Shown here: in pieces, positions 12,180 through 24,308 of the stretch | How positions within the stretch are numbered: the first letter of the stretch is position 1 | How the letters are laid out: each line of letters starts with the position of its first letter | Assembly (NCBI GenBank): GCA_022495995.1 | Contig: JAFEMH010001365.1 | Location: 248,001 to 312,000 of the forward strand | Direction of reading: 5' to 3' | Source of the DNA: Adenophora triphylla var. japonica | Lineage: Eukaryota > Streptophyta > Magnoliopsida > Asterales > Campanulaceae | Length of the DNA: 64,000 nt | The notes under the pieces: generated by a model | Database searches by the model: none | Told to the model about the DNA's origin: nothing | Seen by the model: the letters and a program-made list of their open reading frames with translations, nothing else | Made by a program: the position numbers and the translations under genes

Positions 12180-13630
12180 TGTTACGTCCCAAATGGTAGG
12201 AATCAGGCTAGAGGGGGGAGGTGAATAGCCTGTTAAAACTTTTTGCTAAAAACACTTTTGATCTTTGTAAATATTAAGTTGAACTTGCTAACCGGTGAGG
12301 AAAGGTTTACACAGCGGAATATTGGTTAGAAGGATATATTAAACGTTAAGTTAAAATCCCATGCAAAAAGGACAAATTTCATTTCCAAGTAGAACAAACA
12401 AGTAAGCAGTAGTAAGAGTCAACAGGTTGTGACTGGTCAAGAAATTATCAGCCAGTTACAACTACACAAAAATAAACAAACACACAAAGGAATGACACAT
12501 TGTTTGAAGAGGTTCACAGTGTTAAATAACTGCTACGTCCTCTACCAAGTTTGGTCAGAACTTGGATTTGTGAAAGTGCACTGCTATTAATGGATCCTAC
12601 CTATTACAAGTTACAAGCCAATGATTGAAGGCTGCTAAACTAAAGGTGACCACTATCGGATCGTGCTACAATAAAGACCTGGTGTTTTCTAGAGATGTGC
12701 TCACAAGTTGAGCTGATTTCTCTAGGGTGTTGTGTGTGAGTCAATCAATGTGTTCCATAAGTAGTCTAATGGAGGAACACAACTGTATTGATTGAGGTGC
12801 TCAGTGTTTAAGTCCTACAGAGATGTCTAGTGAAAGAGGGGACTTGTATTGAATGCCTTGAACTAGGGAATTTGCAGGTTGGTAGTTCAAAGCAGCTCAC
12901 TCTCAAGGATCTTTAAATGCACCAACCTTCTTCAATGCTCCAGGGAAGCTATTTATAGTGAACTTCAAATGAAGGAGCCGTTGTCTTTGAAGAGGTTGAA
13001 ATGATGACTTGAACATGCACGCCTTTGAATGGGAGTATCTTTGCATTTAATGCCTGAGATAGGAGAGAGAAGATTTTCATTGAGTGGTTGAAGGGATGTG
13101 AGTGCTGGTTACTTTGACAATCCATTTTGAGGTTCTGACAGCAGCAGGAATGTCACTTCAGCGTCAATTCAGCATGCTGCTTTACCAACTTTATTTAAAG
13201 TAGATGGCTGGGTAGTTGGGAGCAATAAATGCTTCGGTTAGGTTGGCTGAAAGGAAGCTTGATGGAGAAGCTTGACTGGTTGGACAGGTTAAGGACCAGA
13301 ACCAGTTAAGGATTCAATCAGTAAGGTAAGGGCTTTAGCTGATCGGTTAAGGACTGCCTGACCGGTCAAGGACCTCTGACCGGTTGAGGGGTCAACCGGT
13401 TAAGGGAAGCTCCTTTAACAAGAAACTCACAAACTGATGGAGAAAATCTTCAGGTCTTCAAGTCTTCATGTCTTGAGAAAATTACATATTAAAACACTGG
13501 CACTAGCACTAAGGGAACCTATAATACATAGAAAGATTCTATTTGGTCTAATTAATTTTAGGGGTCCGCATTATTGCTTGTTGTGATTGGGATTAAGCAA
13601 TTCTAAACCTAAACATATATTTGACTAACA
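12180..13630 (-). repeat. 3' LTR of element A
   Basis: 1451 bp, TG start and CA end on the plus strand. Directly right of it, 13631-13645 reads on the minus strand as the polypurine tract AATTAGGAGGAGAT. A run of four CGGT-type motifs spaced 16-19 bp lies at about 13340-13402. Confidence 0.92.
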
Positions 13631-13645
13631 ATCTCCTCCTAATTG

Positions 13646-14002
13646 CTTAAGTCTAATCATCCTAGGTTAGCATCATCTTGACTCCGTAAAAGAATGACTA
13701 AGAATTTATCTTTTAATTATGTCATTCCCTAAGTCAAGTGACAACTTGATGTAACCTAAGTAAGCTTACAAACAGAGTGAAAGCTTAAAGAAAAGCAAAG
13801 TAAAATAAAAGGAATTTTGAATGAGTAGTCCTGCAAAATGAAACGGTTAGTAGCAGTTGGATCATTCAAAAATAATTCAAAGGAAGTTCAAAAAGCAAAT
13901 CATTTAATGCAATAACAATTAGAGTTCAAGGGAATCTCATTGATAAGGCTGCAACCGATTTAGGGAAAGTTTTGAAAGACACAGTCATCATCGGTTACAT
14001 TC
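13646..14002. other. Noncoding region of A between accessory gene and 3' LTR
   Basis: I see no gene. It contains the reverse of a 3' untranslated region with scattered CGGTTA motifs. Confidence 0.6.
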
Positions 14003-16012
14003 TCAAACAGGGGCAGCAGGATCATCGGTCGGAGGCTTCTCTTTGGGATCTGTTGGTGTAGCCGATGAGGTAACCGGTTTGGGCCTTGATTTCTTTACAG
14101 CTGCTCTCTTTTCTTCCTTCTCTTCTCTCTTCCTTTTCTTCCTAGCTGACCTCTCAGATTCACGATCAGTAAGCATTTTCTTGAGCACTTCATTTCCAGA
14201 CTTAAACTTGATTCTTTCGGTGTTGGTCTTTCTGAACAATGAGGCTTGATCGGTCAGCTTCTGCTCAGCCTCCTTAAGTTTGAGATTTAGCTTCTTGATT
14301 TCATCGGTTGCAATCTTAAGATCAGTTTGAGAGGCTTGGGCAATATTGAGAAGTTCTTGCTGGGACCGGTTTGCTGTACTGAGCTGGGAGGTAAGGTCAA
14401 TTAATCTTTCATCTTTGTCTTGAAGATCAGCAACGTAATTGGCCAAATCCTTTGCATACCCATGCTCCATTCTGTCTAACCTCTTTTCCTCCTCCTCCTG
14501 ATTAGACTTAACCATGCTAGCAACTAAGGCATCATACAACTCACAGAGGTCTCTTACAACCACTGGACGGTTAAGCTCATCCTCAGAGATCGGTTGAGGG
14601 TCATCTGGAGAAGGATCATTATTGGCAATAGCATCACTGTCGGTTGAGGAGTCAATGGTGGAGGTGCTGACAGAGATGGCTGGAGGATCGGTTGAAGTAA
14701 CAGCAGCAACAGCAGATAAAACTTGGTCGGTTGAAGGGGCCGATTGAGGAGCCGGTAAGATAGCATCGGTTGGAAGATGAAGAGCATTAAACACTTGAAT
14801 AGCTAGGGTTGAATCGGTTGGAGGAGTAGATGGACCGATAGATAGATCGGAAAGAGGAGAGAGATGAGGCTGACCGGTTCGAGAGACTTGACCGATTGGG
14901 GATATGGTTATCTCTTCATCTACAGACTCCGAGGAAGCTTCTGAAGGAATGATCGGATCAATGAATTCATTTGGCCCCAGACTCATATTTTCAGCAAATG
15001 AGAGTTCCAATAACTCAGTAGCAGCTGGGACCATCGGTAAGGCAGCTTGCCTTAACCGAATCAATGGGATCATCCTTAGAGCAAGAAGAAGCAAAGAAGC
15101 CTGTCTGATATTGCTCCAAGGTTGAGCATTGCCATTCCTCATGATAGAAAGCCTAGTCACGTTAGGCATCAACCCAACTCTATAAGTGACATCAGAGGTC
15201 CATCTCAATATCCTTAATTCCAAAACTTGAGAAATTTGGTTGTTGATAGAGAGAAAATGCATGTATAGGTTGGCGGTTGAAAAAGTGCACTCAACCGGTC
15301 TGGAAGCTGTCTGAACATTTTCACCTTGAATTCGAATGTAAGGAAGCCGTTGAGTGACAGAGAGAGAGTACACCGGTTTGTGCTTGGTGGGAAAATTGGT
15401 GACTAGCTGTTGATCAGCTTTGTGAGGCTTGATTTCTTGGCCTTTGGGAGGTGCAAGCCGTTTACGAAGTCTAAGCACATGAAGCTTCTGACCTTTATAG
15501 CTGGTTCCCCCAGGGCCAAATGTTCTGGTAAGATGAGGAGCGGAGTCACATGGAGCAGAACCGATACCGGTGGCTTTGACTTTATCAATTAAGTCCTTCA
15601 TTCTTTCTTCTCTTCTCTTCTTTTGAGTCTCATCAATGAACGGTGGAGGAATGGGAATAGACTTGATATCATCATGGCTTGAAATACTCTCATGAATGTC
15701 AAAGAGGGGAATCCCATGATCAGACCGTGGGATAGAAGTCTTCGTGGTATAATAATTCAAGGATGAATACAAATCCTTCTGATACAGGCAAGGGTCAAGA
15801 TAGACCGGTGGAACAGCAGGGTCCAAACGGTCATAAGCAATATCTTCATCAGAAATTTCTTCTTCTTCAAAGAAGTCAGACTCAGCATCATCATCAATGG
15901 AAGGTTGAGTTGGAATCTCCTCCTCAACTCTTGGTGGACTGGAGAGTAAAGTTTGAATTTCCTTGACACGACTGTCTAAGATAGAGGCTTGAATGGCTTG
16001 AGCAGTGGCCAT
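14003..16012 (-). CDS. Accessory gene of element A, C-terminal part (669 codons)
   Basis: I do not recognise this family. The open frame runs 669 residues. It has an acidic N-terminus (ESDFFEEEEISDEDIAYD), a conserved basic core at about residues 90-330 (GPGGTSYKGQKLHVLRLRKR, VGLMPNVTRLSIMRNG, PWSNIRQASLLLLALRMIP) that is also present in element B, and a Ser/Thr/Pro/Asp-rich spacer at about 350-480. A coiled coil at about 490-610 and a strongly basic tail ARKKRKREEKEEKRAAVKKS, a likely bipartite nuclear signal, complete it. No signal peptide or membrane segment is visible, so it is unlike a classical envelope protein. It lies downstream of pol on the same strand, the position of env-like genes in SIRE elements. 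The gene probably continued upstream through 16027-18155. Confidence 0.7.
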   Translation of the reverse strand: MATAQAIQASILDSRVKEIQTLLSSPPRVEEEIPTQPSIDDDAESDFFEEEEISDEDIAYDRLDPAVPPVYLDPCLYQKDLYSSLNYYTTKTSIPRSDHGIPLFDIHESISSHDDIKSIPIPPPFIDETQKKRREERMKDLIDKVKATGIGSAPCDSAPHLTRTFGPGGTSYKGQKLHVLRLRKRLAPPKGQEIKPHKADQQLVTNFPTKHKPVYSLSVTQRLPYIRIQGENVQTASRPVECTFSTANLYMHFLSINNQISQVLELRILRWTSDVTYRVGLMPNVTRLSIMRNGNAQPWSNIRQASLLLLALRMIPLIRLRQAALPMVPAATELLELSFAENMSLGPNEFIDPIIPSEASSESVDEEITISPIGQVSRTGQPHLSPLSDLSIGPSTPPTDSTLAIQVFNALHLPTDAILPAPQSAPSTDQVLSAVAAVTSTDPPAISVSTSTIDSSTDSDAIANNDPSPDDPQPISEDELNRPVVVRDLCELYDALVASMVKSNQEEEEKRLDRMEHGYAKDLANYVADLQDKDERLIDLTSQLSTANRSQQELLNIAQASQTDLKIATDEIKKLNLKLKEAEQKLTDQASLFRKTNTERIKFKSGNEVLKKMLTDRESERSARKKRKREEKEEKRAAVKKSRPKPVTSSATPTDPKEKPPTDDPAAPV

Positions 16013-16026
16013 TGCTTCAGCTCTTG

Positions 16027-16635
16027 CTAGTAACCGATTTTGTTCAATGTAAATAAGCTAGCAGCAACAGCCTGTTGCATCTCAATGTCTTCGGCAGCAG
16101 TCGGTTGAGGCTTTCTAACCGGTTCAGCAGATACATCGGTTAGAGGGGTAGTGATCGGTTGAGAAACCATCGGTTGAGTAGCAATCGGTTGGGCAACAAT
16201 GCCTCCTCCCAAGATTGTAACCGGTGACGTGTCAGTGAGGCCTCCTCCTATGTTCCTAACCGTTGCCATCGGTTCAGGAGTAGTAAAAATATGTTCAACA
16301 CTCTCCATTTGGCTTGGTTGATCAGCACCATCTGAACTAGAACTGGAGCTGGAGCTAGACTTAGCAAAGTCATCAGATTGCTCATCCACTTCCTCTTTCC
16401 CATCATCTTCAAACATTTCATCAATCTCAGCATCAGTAACTATTGGCCATTTGGTTGTGTTGGACTGAACAGCAGAATAGAAATCGGCTAGAGATATGTT
16501 TCCAGGCGCCTTAAGCTCAGCATCCATGTCCAAGAGATTATCCAGCACATCCATCACATTCCTAATCAACTGATTCTTCCTGGGGCCAAGACAAACAGGC
16601 TCAGAATCAAAGTTGGGTAGAGAGTCAAACTCCAT
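16027..16635 (-). CDS. Accessory gene of element A, middle part (202 codons)
   Basis: The frame ends 14 bases before the ATG of the 669-codon segment. The segment conserved with element B is at the start (SLPNFDSEPVCLGPRKNQLI, then NVMDVLDNLLDMD); B has PSFDPEIINLGPRRWQFVKN. It is followed by an acidic, Ser-rich, low-complexity stretch. The conserved order in A and B indicates one long protein that has been split here by a stop, not a separate gene. Function unknown. Confidence 0.6.
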   Translation of the reverse strand: MEFDSLPNFDSEPVCLGPRKNQLIRNVMDVLDNLLDMDAELKAPGNISLADFYSAVQSNTTKWPIVTDAEIDEMFEDDGKEEVDEQSDDFAKSSSSSSSSSDGADQPSQMESVEHIFTTPEPMATVRNIGGGLTDTSPVTILGGGIVAQPIATQPMVSQPITTPLTDVSAEPVRKPQPTAAEDIEMQQAVAASLFTLNKIGY

Positions 16636-17345
16636 CTCTTACCTGCCACACTGATAGAGGTCAGTCTCAATCAAAGTATCTCTGTCTTCATATAAAATGG
16701 CAAAGTCTGCCTAAACTCATTGGACCATCATGTCCTATCTCAATCTATCCTGGGCCAGATATACAACATTCCACTTGAGAGGAAGCTGATCAAAGAATTT
16801 GTTGTAAACTTAGATGAGACTGAGCCGAGAAGAAGTAAGGTCATAGTCTCTGAGTCTGCACAGTCGGCTGAAGTACATCCCTTTATCTTCATGACGGTTA
16901 CCAAAATCAATATAATCTTGGATATTTCCAACCGGTACGGATAACTTGTTGATCTCATGGAACTGAAGAAGCTTCCGAATGAACGGTGGTAAATGATCAA
17001 TGGGATATACCCAATTTGGTGAAGGAGCAGACTGAGGGTTGAAGGACCAAGGGTTATTGTGGAAGATATGGAAGGTAGGATTTCGGATCGGTTGACATCG
17101 TCGGTAAGAAGGGTTGGAGGCATGATCGGTGATAGGAATATATCGGTTAGGGTATCATGACTGAGTAGCCAGTTTGGAATGAACGGTATGAAGGAAGTGA
17201 TATCTGCCTCAATCCTCTTTCTTCTTTCAGTATTTTCCTTGGCAATTTGGAAAAGGGTTTTTGGGATTGGTTTTGATTTTGAGGAGGTTGGAGGAGTTGG
17301 AGGTTTGGCTGATTTTCTAGCAGTCTTTTAAGATCGGAAAATGGT
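16636..17345 (-). pseudogene. Accessory gene of A, degenerate linker
   Basis: No long frame survives, but pieces align by eye with element B 22380-23200 (the FIPFIP segment and CGMP-type segment). Several stops and shifts separate the N- and C-terminal halves of the accessory gene. Confidence 0.55.
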
Positions 17346-18155
17346 TTAGATAGGTTCATCATCATGGTCAGTGGTTTTTCTTTTGGCCGGTGAGGGAATC
17401 GATTGAGGAGACTTGGGTTGTTCAGATACCGGTTTGGATACATCGGTTGCCTTCTTTGTCTTCGGTTGGGAAGGTTTCTTCTTGGCCGGTTGGGCATCGG
17501 TTGAGGAAGCAACAGCAGCCATCGGTTTGGCTTCCTTGAGAATCCTGGCAGAATCAGCTTTGACAAATGCTTTGACAAAAGATTTAGGAACAGAGGGCTG
17601 ATTGCCAGAAATGGCAAAGATGGAAGGGATTCTCATAAGGATGCGACTGAGGAGAAGATAGTGACAAGGCTTGGCTTTGTTCGTCCTAGTCAGATGCTTC
17701 TCCTTCTTGAACTTCTTGAATGCAATCAAGATTACTATATAAATGAAGGAACACCAATTGAAGTTCCTTTGAAGAATCACGGCTGCAATGGCTTCCCACT
17801 GTATCATAGTAATACAGTGATGGGAACCAGACTGGCATATAACGCATCGGTCAATCACCTCAGCCAAGGCATAATGAACAGCGTCTAGATCGGCCTTCTT
17901 GTTTCCTTCACCAGTCACGAAGGGATCAGTACCTCGAACACTTGACCAGGCCAACTCCATGTATTTGGAAGTGATGGAGGATGAACCGGTTGAGGGAACG
18001 GTAGGGAAGGCATCGGCAATGGAGGATGGGGAGAGAATGACAGGAACACCACCAACGGTTGAGGAAATTTGGGATACATCACCAAGTTTCAAACTCTCAT
18101 CCAGTTCCCCATTATTGAAAAGCTCATTCACTAGCTCAAACATGACCTGAAGCAA
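17346..18155 (-). CDS. Accessory gene of element A, N-terminal domain
   Basis: 269 residues, unrecognised family. It shares its whole first half with element B: PFVTGE.NKK, then DRCVICQSGSHHCITMIQWE, then FKKFKKEKHLTRTNKAKPCH. A CxxC-x4-HHC cluster is conserved in both copies and could bind zinc. The second half is Lys/Pro/Ser-rich and basic. Compared with B about 50 N-terminal residues are missing, so the ATG at 18155 is internal and the true start has been lost. The insertion point of B lies only about 150 bp upstream, between pol and this gene. Confidence 0.65.
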   Translation of the reverse strand: MLQVMFELVNELFNNGELDESLKLGDVSQISSTVGGVPVILSPSSIADAFPTVPSTGSSSITSKYMELAWSSVRGTDPFVTGEGNKKADLDAVHYALAEVIDRCVICQSGSHHCITMIQWEAIAAVILQRNFNWCSFIYIVILIAFKKFKKEKHLTRTNKAKPCHYLLLSRILMRIPSIFAISGNQPSVPKSFVKAFVKADSARILKEAKPMAAVASSTDAQPAKKKPSQPKTKKATDVSKPVSEQPKSPQSIPSPAKRKTTDHDDEPI

Positions 18156-18306
18156 TTGGTTAGGCTAGCTATCGGTTGGCGTCACTACTTGAGGCTTTGA
18201 CCGGTCACGAAGGTGACCGGTTAGAATATGATCGGTCAGGAATGAAAGTAATGACCGGTTAGGAGAGAACTTTACGCCGGTTAGGGGCTATCGGTTAAGG
18301 ACATCT
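18156..18306. repeat. ACCGGT-type motif array of A, left of the B insertion
   Basis: In 120 bp there are about six CGGT motifs (GACCGGTCACG, GACCGGTTAGA, GATCGGTCAGG, GACCGGTTAGG, GCCGGTTAGGG, TATCGGTTAAGG). It is the pol-to-accessory spacer of A, and its other half lies at 32838-32998. Confidence 0.75.
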
Positions 18307-18311
18307 TCTAC

Positions 18312-19696
18312 TGTTAGGTCCCAAATGGTAGGAATCAGGCTAGAGGGGGGGTGAATAGCCTGATTAAAACTTTTTGCTAAAACTTGTTTTGAAAAACTCT
18401 AGCTCACCGGTAAGTGATTTTGCACAGCGGAAATTAAGTTTTCAGTTTAGAGAAAAGGCAAACCGGTAAGATAAAATATCATGCAAGTCAAGACAAAAAT
18501 TATTTCCAAGTAAGACAAACAAAATGAGCAGTAAGTGAAGTCAATAGGTTGTGACCAGTTGAGAGATTATCAACTGATTACAACTACACAACATAAAACA
18601 AACAAAGCAATAAATGACACATTGTTTGAAGAGGTTCACAGTTTTAAATAACTGCTACATCCTCTACCAAGTTTGGTCAGAACTTGGATTTGTGAAGGTG
18701 CACTACTTTATTAATGGATTCTACCTATTACAAGTTGCAAGCCAATGATTGAAAGGCTGCCAATCTAGAGGTGACCACTAATGGGTCGTGCTACAATAAA
18801 GACCTGGTGTTTTCTAGAGATGTGCTCACAAGCTGAGCTGATTTCTCTAGGGTGTTGTGTGTGAATCAATCAATGAGTTCCATAAGTAGTCTAATGGAGG
18901 AACACTACAGAATTGATTGAGGTGCCAGTGTATAAGTCCTAACAGAGATGTCTAGTGAATAAAGGGACTTGCTTTGAATGCTTTGAACTAGAGATTGTGC
19001 AGGTTGGTAGTTCAAAGCAACTCACTCTCAAGAATCATAAATGCACCTACCTTCTTCAATGCTCCAGGAAAGCTATTTATAGTGAACTATGAAAAGGAGT
19101 CGTTGTCTTTGAAGAGGTTGCAATGATGACTTGGACTGGCAGGCATTAAATGGGAAGATCCTTGCATTAAATGCCTGAGATTGGATAGAGAGGATTTCCA
19201 GAGATAGTTGGGGCTGCGTGAGTGCGGTTACTTGACATTCTCAAAGAAGGTGCGATTTGTTGCAGAGATGTCTTGTCAGCATGCTTACTTTACCAACTTT
19301 AGCTAAAGTTAATGGTTGGGTAGTTGGGAGCAATTAATGCATCGGCAAGCTGCTAACAGGGAAGCTTGAGGAGTAAGTCTCAACCGGTAAAGGGGGCAAG
19401 ACCGGTGAATGGGGTCGGTCAGGTAACTCAGTCGGTAAGGCATGATGACCGGTTAATCACCTCAATCGGTAAGGCAGCTTCCAAAGGAGTAACTCACAAT
19501 GCAGCATGAAATTCTCAGGTCTTCAAGTCTTCAAGTCTTGAGAAAATACATAATAAAAACACTGGGCACTAGCACTAAGGGATCATATGGTACATAGAAA
19601 AATTCTATTTTAATCTAACTAAATTAGGGGTCCTCATTAATGCTTGTTATGATTGGGATTAAGCAATTCTAAGCCTAAGCATATATTTGACTAACA
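18312..19696 (-). repeat. 3' LTR of element B
   Basis: 1385 bp starting TGTTAGGTCCC and ending ACTAACA. The polypurine tract (minus strand AATTAGGAGGAGAT) lies at 19697-19710. Six CGGT motifs occur within about 95 bp at 19380-19475. Confidence 0.94.
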
Positions 19697-20044
19697 ATCT
19701 CCTCCTAATTGCTTAAGTCCAATCACCCTAGGTTAGCATCTTCTTGACTTAGAAAAAGAAATGATGAAGAGTTTGTCTATTTAATATATCATTCCCCAAG
19801 TCAAGAGACAACTTGATGCTACCTAAGTAAGCTTACAGATAAGTGAAAAATAAAAGATTGAAAAGGGGGAAATATTTTGAATGAGACCTGCAAGATATAT
19901 CGGTTAGAAGCAGTTGGAATATTCAAAATAATTAAAAGTAAAGGAAACTCAAACAAAACACAAAGTTTAAGGATAAGAGATTCTCATTATGTTGTAGACC
20001 GGTGAATGAGGGAAAGAAAGACAAAAACATCATCGGTTACATTC

Positions 20045-23000
20045 TCAGAGCGGCACCGGTAAGAGGCTTGGATCTTGATCGGCTAAGGAGCGGCGGCATC
20101 GAAGGGGATGCGAGGCTTTAGACTTCTTGGATGATTTCTTTGCTTTCTTCTTCTCTTTCTCATCCCTTTTTCTTTTCTTCCTTTCTTCTCTAACCACCAG
20201 GAGCACTTCATTTTTAGCTTTCACTTTGGCTAACTCCATCTCAAGCTCACGGTTCCTTTCTTGACAACTACTAAGGGCTTCAGCTGTCCTTTTGAGTTCT
20301 TCAATGGATCGGTTCAGAATGTCTTTGCCGGAAAGTTGTTGCTCACAAAGGATTTTGTTGGTTTGCCGAGCCTCATCAAGTTGTAGCGAAGATCTACGAT
20401 CACGTTGTCTCTAGCTTTTATATCGGTCAAGAAATTGCCAAGAGACAGAGCAATACCAGTCTTCAATAAATCAAATCTTCTCTCATCCTCCTCCTGATTG
20501 GACTTAATAAAAGAATGAGCTAACTCAATATTGACTTCAATAAAACCATCAAGCAAGGCTCTATGAAGATCTGTCAAATCTGAAGCAAGGAGTGGCCTAT
20601 TCAAATCATCGGTAGGAGGGGTCGGTAAAGGAATGGATTGAGAGACCGGTTGGCTAGCCGATAAATGAGCATCGGTAACAGGAGGCAATTGATCGGCAAC
20701 TTGGCTATCGGTAAGAGGAGAAGATGGATCAGTAAGAGAGGTTATTAGAGTGTGATCGGTCTGAGACACTTCACCGGTAGGAGAGATCTCAATCTCCTCA
20801 TCCAATAATTCCAAGGGAGAGACAGGAGGGACAATCGGTAAAGGAGAAGCAGGATTAAGAGGTTCAAGGGGTTCCAAACTCATCATCTCAGCAAAAGAAA
20901 GTTCCAAGAGCCAGCTGCAGTAGAGGCTAACGGTAAGATGGCTTGCCGACGCCTTAGAATGTGAATTACTCTAAGAGCCAGCAGAAGTAATGAAGCTTCT
21001 CGAATGTTGCTCCAAGGTATAGGCTTGCCTTTCTTTATCACAGAGAGTCTGGTCACATTTGGCAATAAGCCAACCATTTTAGTAACATAACCAGACCAAT
21101 TTAAAAGCCTCAACTCCAGAATTTGAGTGATACGTCCATTGATAGACATATACCGGATAAAGAAGTCATCGGTTGAAAGGGTGCTTTCAACCGATGCGAA
21201 GCAAACGTTGCATACGGCCTTGAATCTGATAAACCGATTGTATTGCTGAAGAGAGGAAGGATATTTCTTGTTTGGTTTTGGAGAAGGGAAATCGGTAACC
21301 AGTTGTTGCTCAACCTTTCCAGGCATGATTTCTTTGCCTTTGGGAGGAATTGGACGCTTCTTAAGTTTCAACACCTTAATCTTCTGATAACGGCGACTTG
21401 TCTCACCGGGTCCAAGAGTTTTGGTATATCTAGGAGGAGTATCTTCAGGAGCAGCTCCAACCTTCATATTTTCCAAAACATCAATGAAGGTGGCCATTCT
21501 ATCTTCTCTCCTTTGCCTACGAAGGCTGATCGGCAATAGATGGTGGCATTGGAGTAAGTGGGTTCTTGCACTGCGATGATTTTCTCATGAACCTCAAATA
21601 AAGGGATTCCATCGACAGATCGAGGAATAGAGGCTTTGGAGGTATAGAAATTTAAGGTTGACATCAAATCTTTCTGACGCATACCAGGATCATCATAAAC
21701 CGGAGGAATAGCTGGGTCATTCTCATCAAAATCAACATCTTCTTCTTCTTCATAGAAATCAGAAAGGGAGTCTTCATAAAAAATGGGATCAATATCCTCC
21801 TACTGAACCGGTGAATTGGCTCTAGAAGAGGAAGGAAGAATGACTTGGCTTACCGATTGACTAACCGGTAGAAGAGATGCTTGAATGGCTTTACGAGTAG
21901 CTAACTCTTCAATGGTTGCTCTTTGACTCTCCTTGAGCTTCTCGGTTGCTCGGTAAATAAGCTAGGCTGCCAAGGCTTCTTTGGAGAAGGATATCATCAA
22001 CATTAATTGCCTTAACTTAGGTTCGGCGGATGCAACGGTAAGGGGCTGACTAACCGGTAAGGGAGAAGCATCGGTAAGGGGCTCAGAAGCCGATAAATCT
22101 TCTCTAAACGATTGAGGTAACTCACCGGTAAGAGGCATAGGTTGAATAACCGGTAAAGGACTTGAGCTATGAATTTCTCCTCCTCCTGCAGCAAGAACAG
22201 TAACTGGAGATGTCTCAGTACTACCTCCTCCCACATGTTGCATCGGTAAGGGAGTGGTAAAATCAGCACTAATCTTCTTAGACGGATCAATCTTAGCAGC
22301 ACCTTGGTCATCGGCATCGAATCACCGGAGTCGGTAGAGCTAGAGCTTGTGATTGACTCTGCCCTATCAATGGCTTGATCATCGAGCCATTAATGTCCTT
22401 GAACATTTCTTCAATTTCTTTATCGAGAACAGTAGCCCATTTGTTTTTGTTGGGTGAATAGAGTTGAAGAAGGCGAGAAGAGAGATATCACCCATACTCT
22501 GAAAGTCTCTGTTCAAGTCCACCAGATTTTGCACCACATCCATTACATTCTTCACGAATTGCCATCTTCGAGGACCTAAGTTGATAATTTCAGGATCAAA
22601 GGAGGGAAGATCATCTCCAGGTAACTCAAATCTTCCAAGCTGATAAGGATCAGATTCCTTGAGGGTATCCTGAGCATTATAAAGAATGGCAAAATCAATC
22701 CACCTTTGCTGAATCATCATGTCTTGCAGGAGCCTATCTGAGCCAAGTAGATGGCATTCCACATTGGAGCGGCAACTCAAAATACCGATTGTAAATCTTG
22801 AGTAGACTATCTACGGACAATGAGATATCATAGTCACTCAACAAACATGGCTTGGTATAATAGAGACCTTTATCTTCATGGATGTTGTCAAAATCCACAT
22901 AATCGAGATATGTCACCGATTGGGAGCGAGTCTTTGTTGATCTCATGGAATTGCAAAAGCTTTCGAAGGAAAGGAGGCAAGTGCTCAATATGATATACCC

Positions 23001-24308
23001 AAGTGGGAGATGGTTCAAAGGTAGGATTGACTAGCCGGGGATTGTAATGGTAAATGTGAAAGGTTGGGTTTCGATCGGTTTGCGGTGACTTACGGTCGGG
23101 TTGATGATTGACCGGTAAATGGGATTTTGTCGGTAAGGAAATTGTGATCAAAAAGTCTTTTGGGAATGAATGGTATGAAGTTTCCCAAGTCTGTTTCAAT
23201 TCTCCTTCTTCTCTCAGCATTTTCTTTGGCAATTTGTTGGGAAGATTTTGGAATGGGTTTGGATCTTTTGGAAGGGGGAGGAGCTGATTTTCTGGCTGTG
23301 GCTTTTTGCTTTCTGGTAGGGGAAAGAATGATAGAGATAGGCTTATCATCATCATCATCAGAAGACTCAAGTAGTTTTCTCTTTACCGGCAAAGAAGGTT
23401 TGGGAGCAGGAGGAGCACCGGCAAATTGAGCAACCTTTGGCCGGCTAGAGAATTTCTTCTTTTGAGCTGGTTTGCCGGTTGGTTTACCGGTGGTTTCTTG
23501 TAGCGAGTTCGGCGGACTTACCGGTTGATTTACCGGTGGAAGGTTCAGATGGATTACCGATTGGCTTACCGGTAGATTCTTTGATAGCTCTAATTATATC
23601 AAACTTGTCAAAAGCCTTGCAGAAGGATTGGGGATATTTGGGTTGATTCTCAGAAGCTTGGAGAACAGCTGGGATGGATCTAAGGGCACGGCTTATCATC
23701 AAATAGTGACAGGGTTTGGCTTTATTAGGCTTGGTAGATGGTTTCTCCTTCTGATATTTCTTGAAGGCAATCAAGACAATTCGGTAAAGGAAGGCACACC
23801 AGTTGAATTCTCCACCAATGATGATAGCAGCAATTGCTTCCCATTGTATCATGGTGATACAATGATGAGAGCCAGACCGGCAAATGAAGCATCGGTCCAC
23901 GACATCAGCAACAGCGTAATACACGGCATCAAAACCAGCCTTCTTATTTGCTTCACCGGTAACGAAGGGATCAGATCCATGAACCTTTGCCCAAGCATCA
24001 ACCATATCTTTCATGGAGATAGAAGAAAGACCAGAGGAAGAGAGATTTGGGAAGGCAGCAGCAATAGTAGCTGGGCTAAAAGTAACAGGAACACCAGCAT
24101 CAGTTGAAATAATATTCTCATTCTCATCCACCACACCATTGTCAAACAATTCATTAATCATCTCATAATAGATATCTTCATTCCCTTCAGGCATCACGAA
24201 CGGGATAACTCCGGCGGCAATGAAAAGGGCTTCAATGGAACGGCCTTCATCGGAGTCGAAGAAGCTGGGGAGAATGTAACCTCCATAGATGTCTTTCTTG
24301 GGAGCCAT
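20045..24308 (-). pseudogene. Accessory gene of element B, broken
   Basis: About 4.3 kb, which would give roughly 1,400 residues; unrecognised family. Segment 24308-23484 (274 residues, MAPKKDIYGGYILPSFFDSD start) is the intact N-terminal domain with DRCFICRSGSHHCITMIQWE and its CxxC-x4-HHC cluster. Segment 23392-23090 is basic (RKQKATARKS, SKRSKPIPKS). Pieces at 22780-22379 and 22243-21962 match the middle part of A. Segment 21536-20883 is the conserved core (LGPGETSRRYQKIKVLKLKK), 20907-20314 the Asp/Ser/Pro spacer and coiled coil, and 20239-20045 a Lys/Arg tail (KKRKRDEKEKKKAKKSSKKS). At least five frame changes separate them. The basic tail and lack of membrane segments suggest a nuclear protein; this is inference. 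Confidence 0.65.

Noticed and set aside
14003..16012. Accessory gene as a retroviral-type envelope
   Set aside because: No signal peptide, hydrophobic fusion segment or membrane anchor is visible; the tail is strongly basic.
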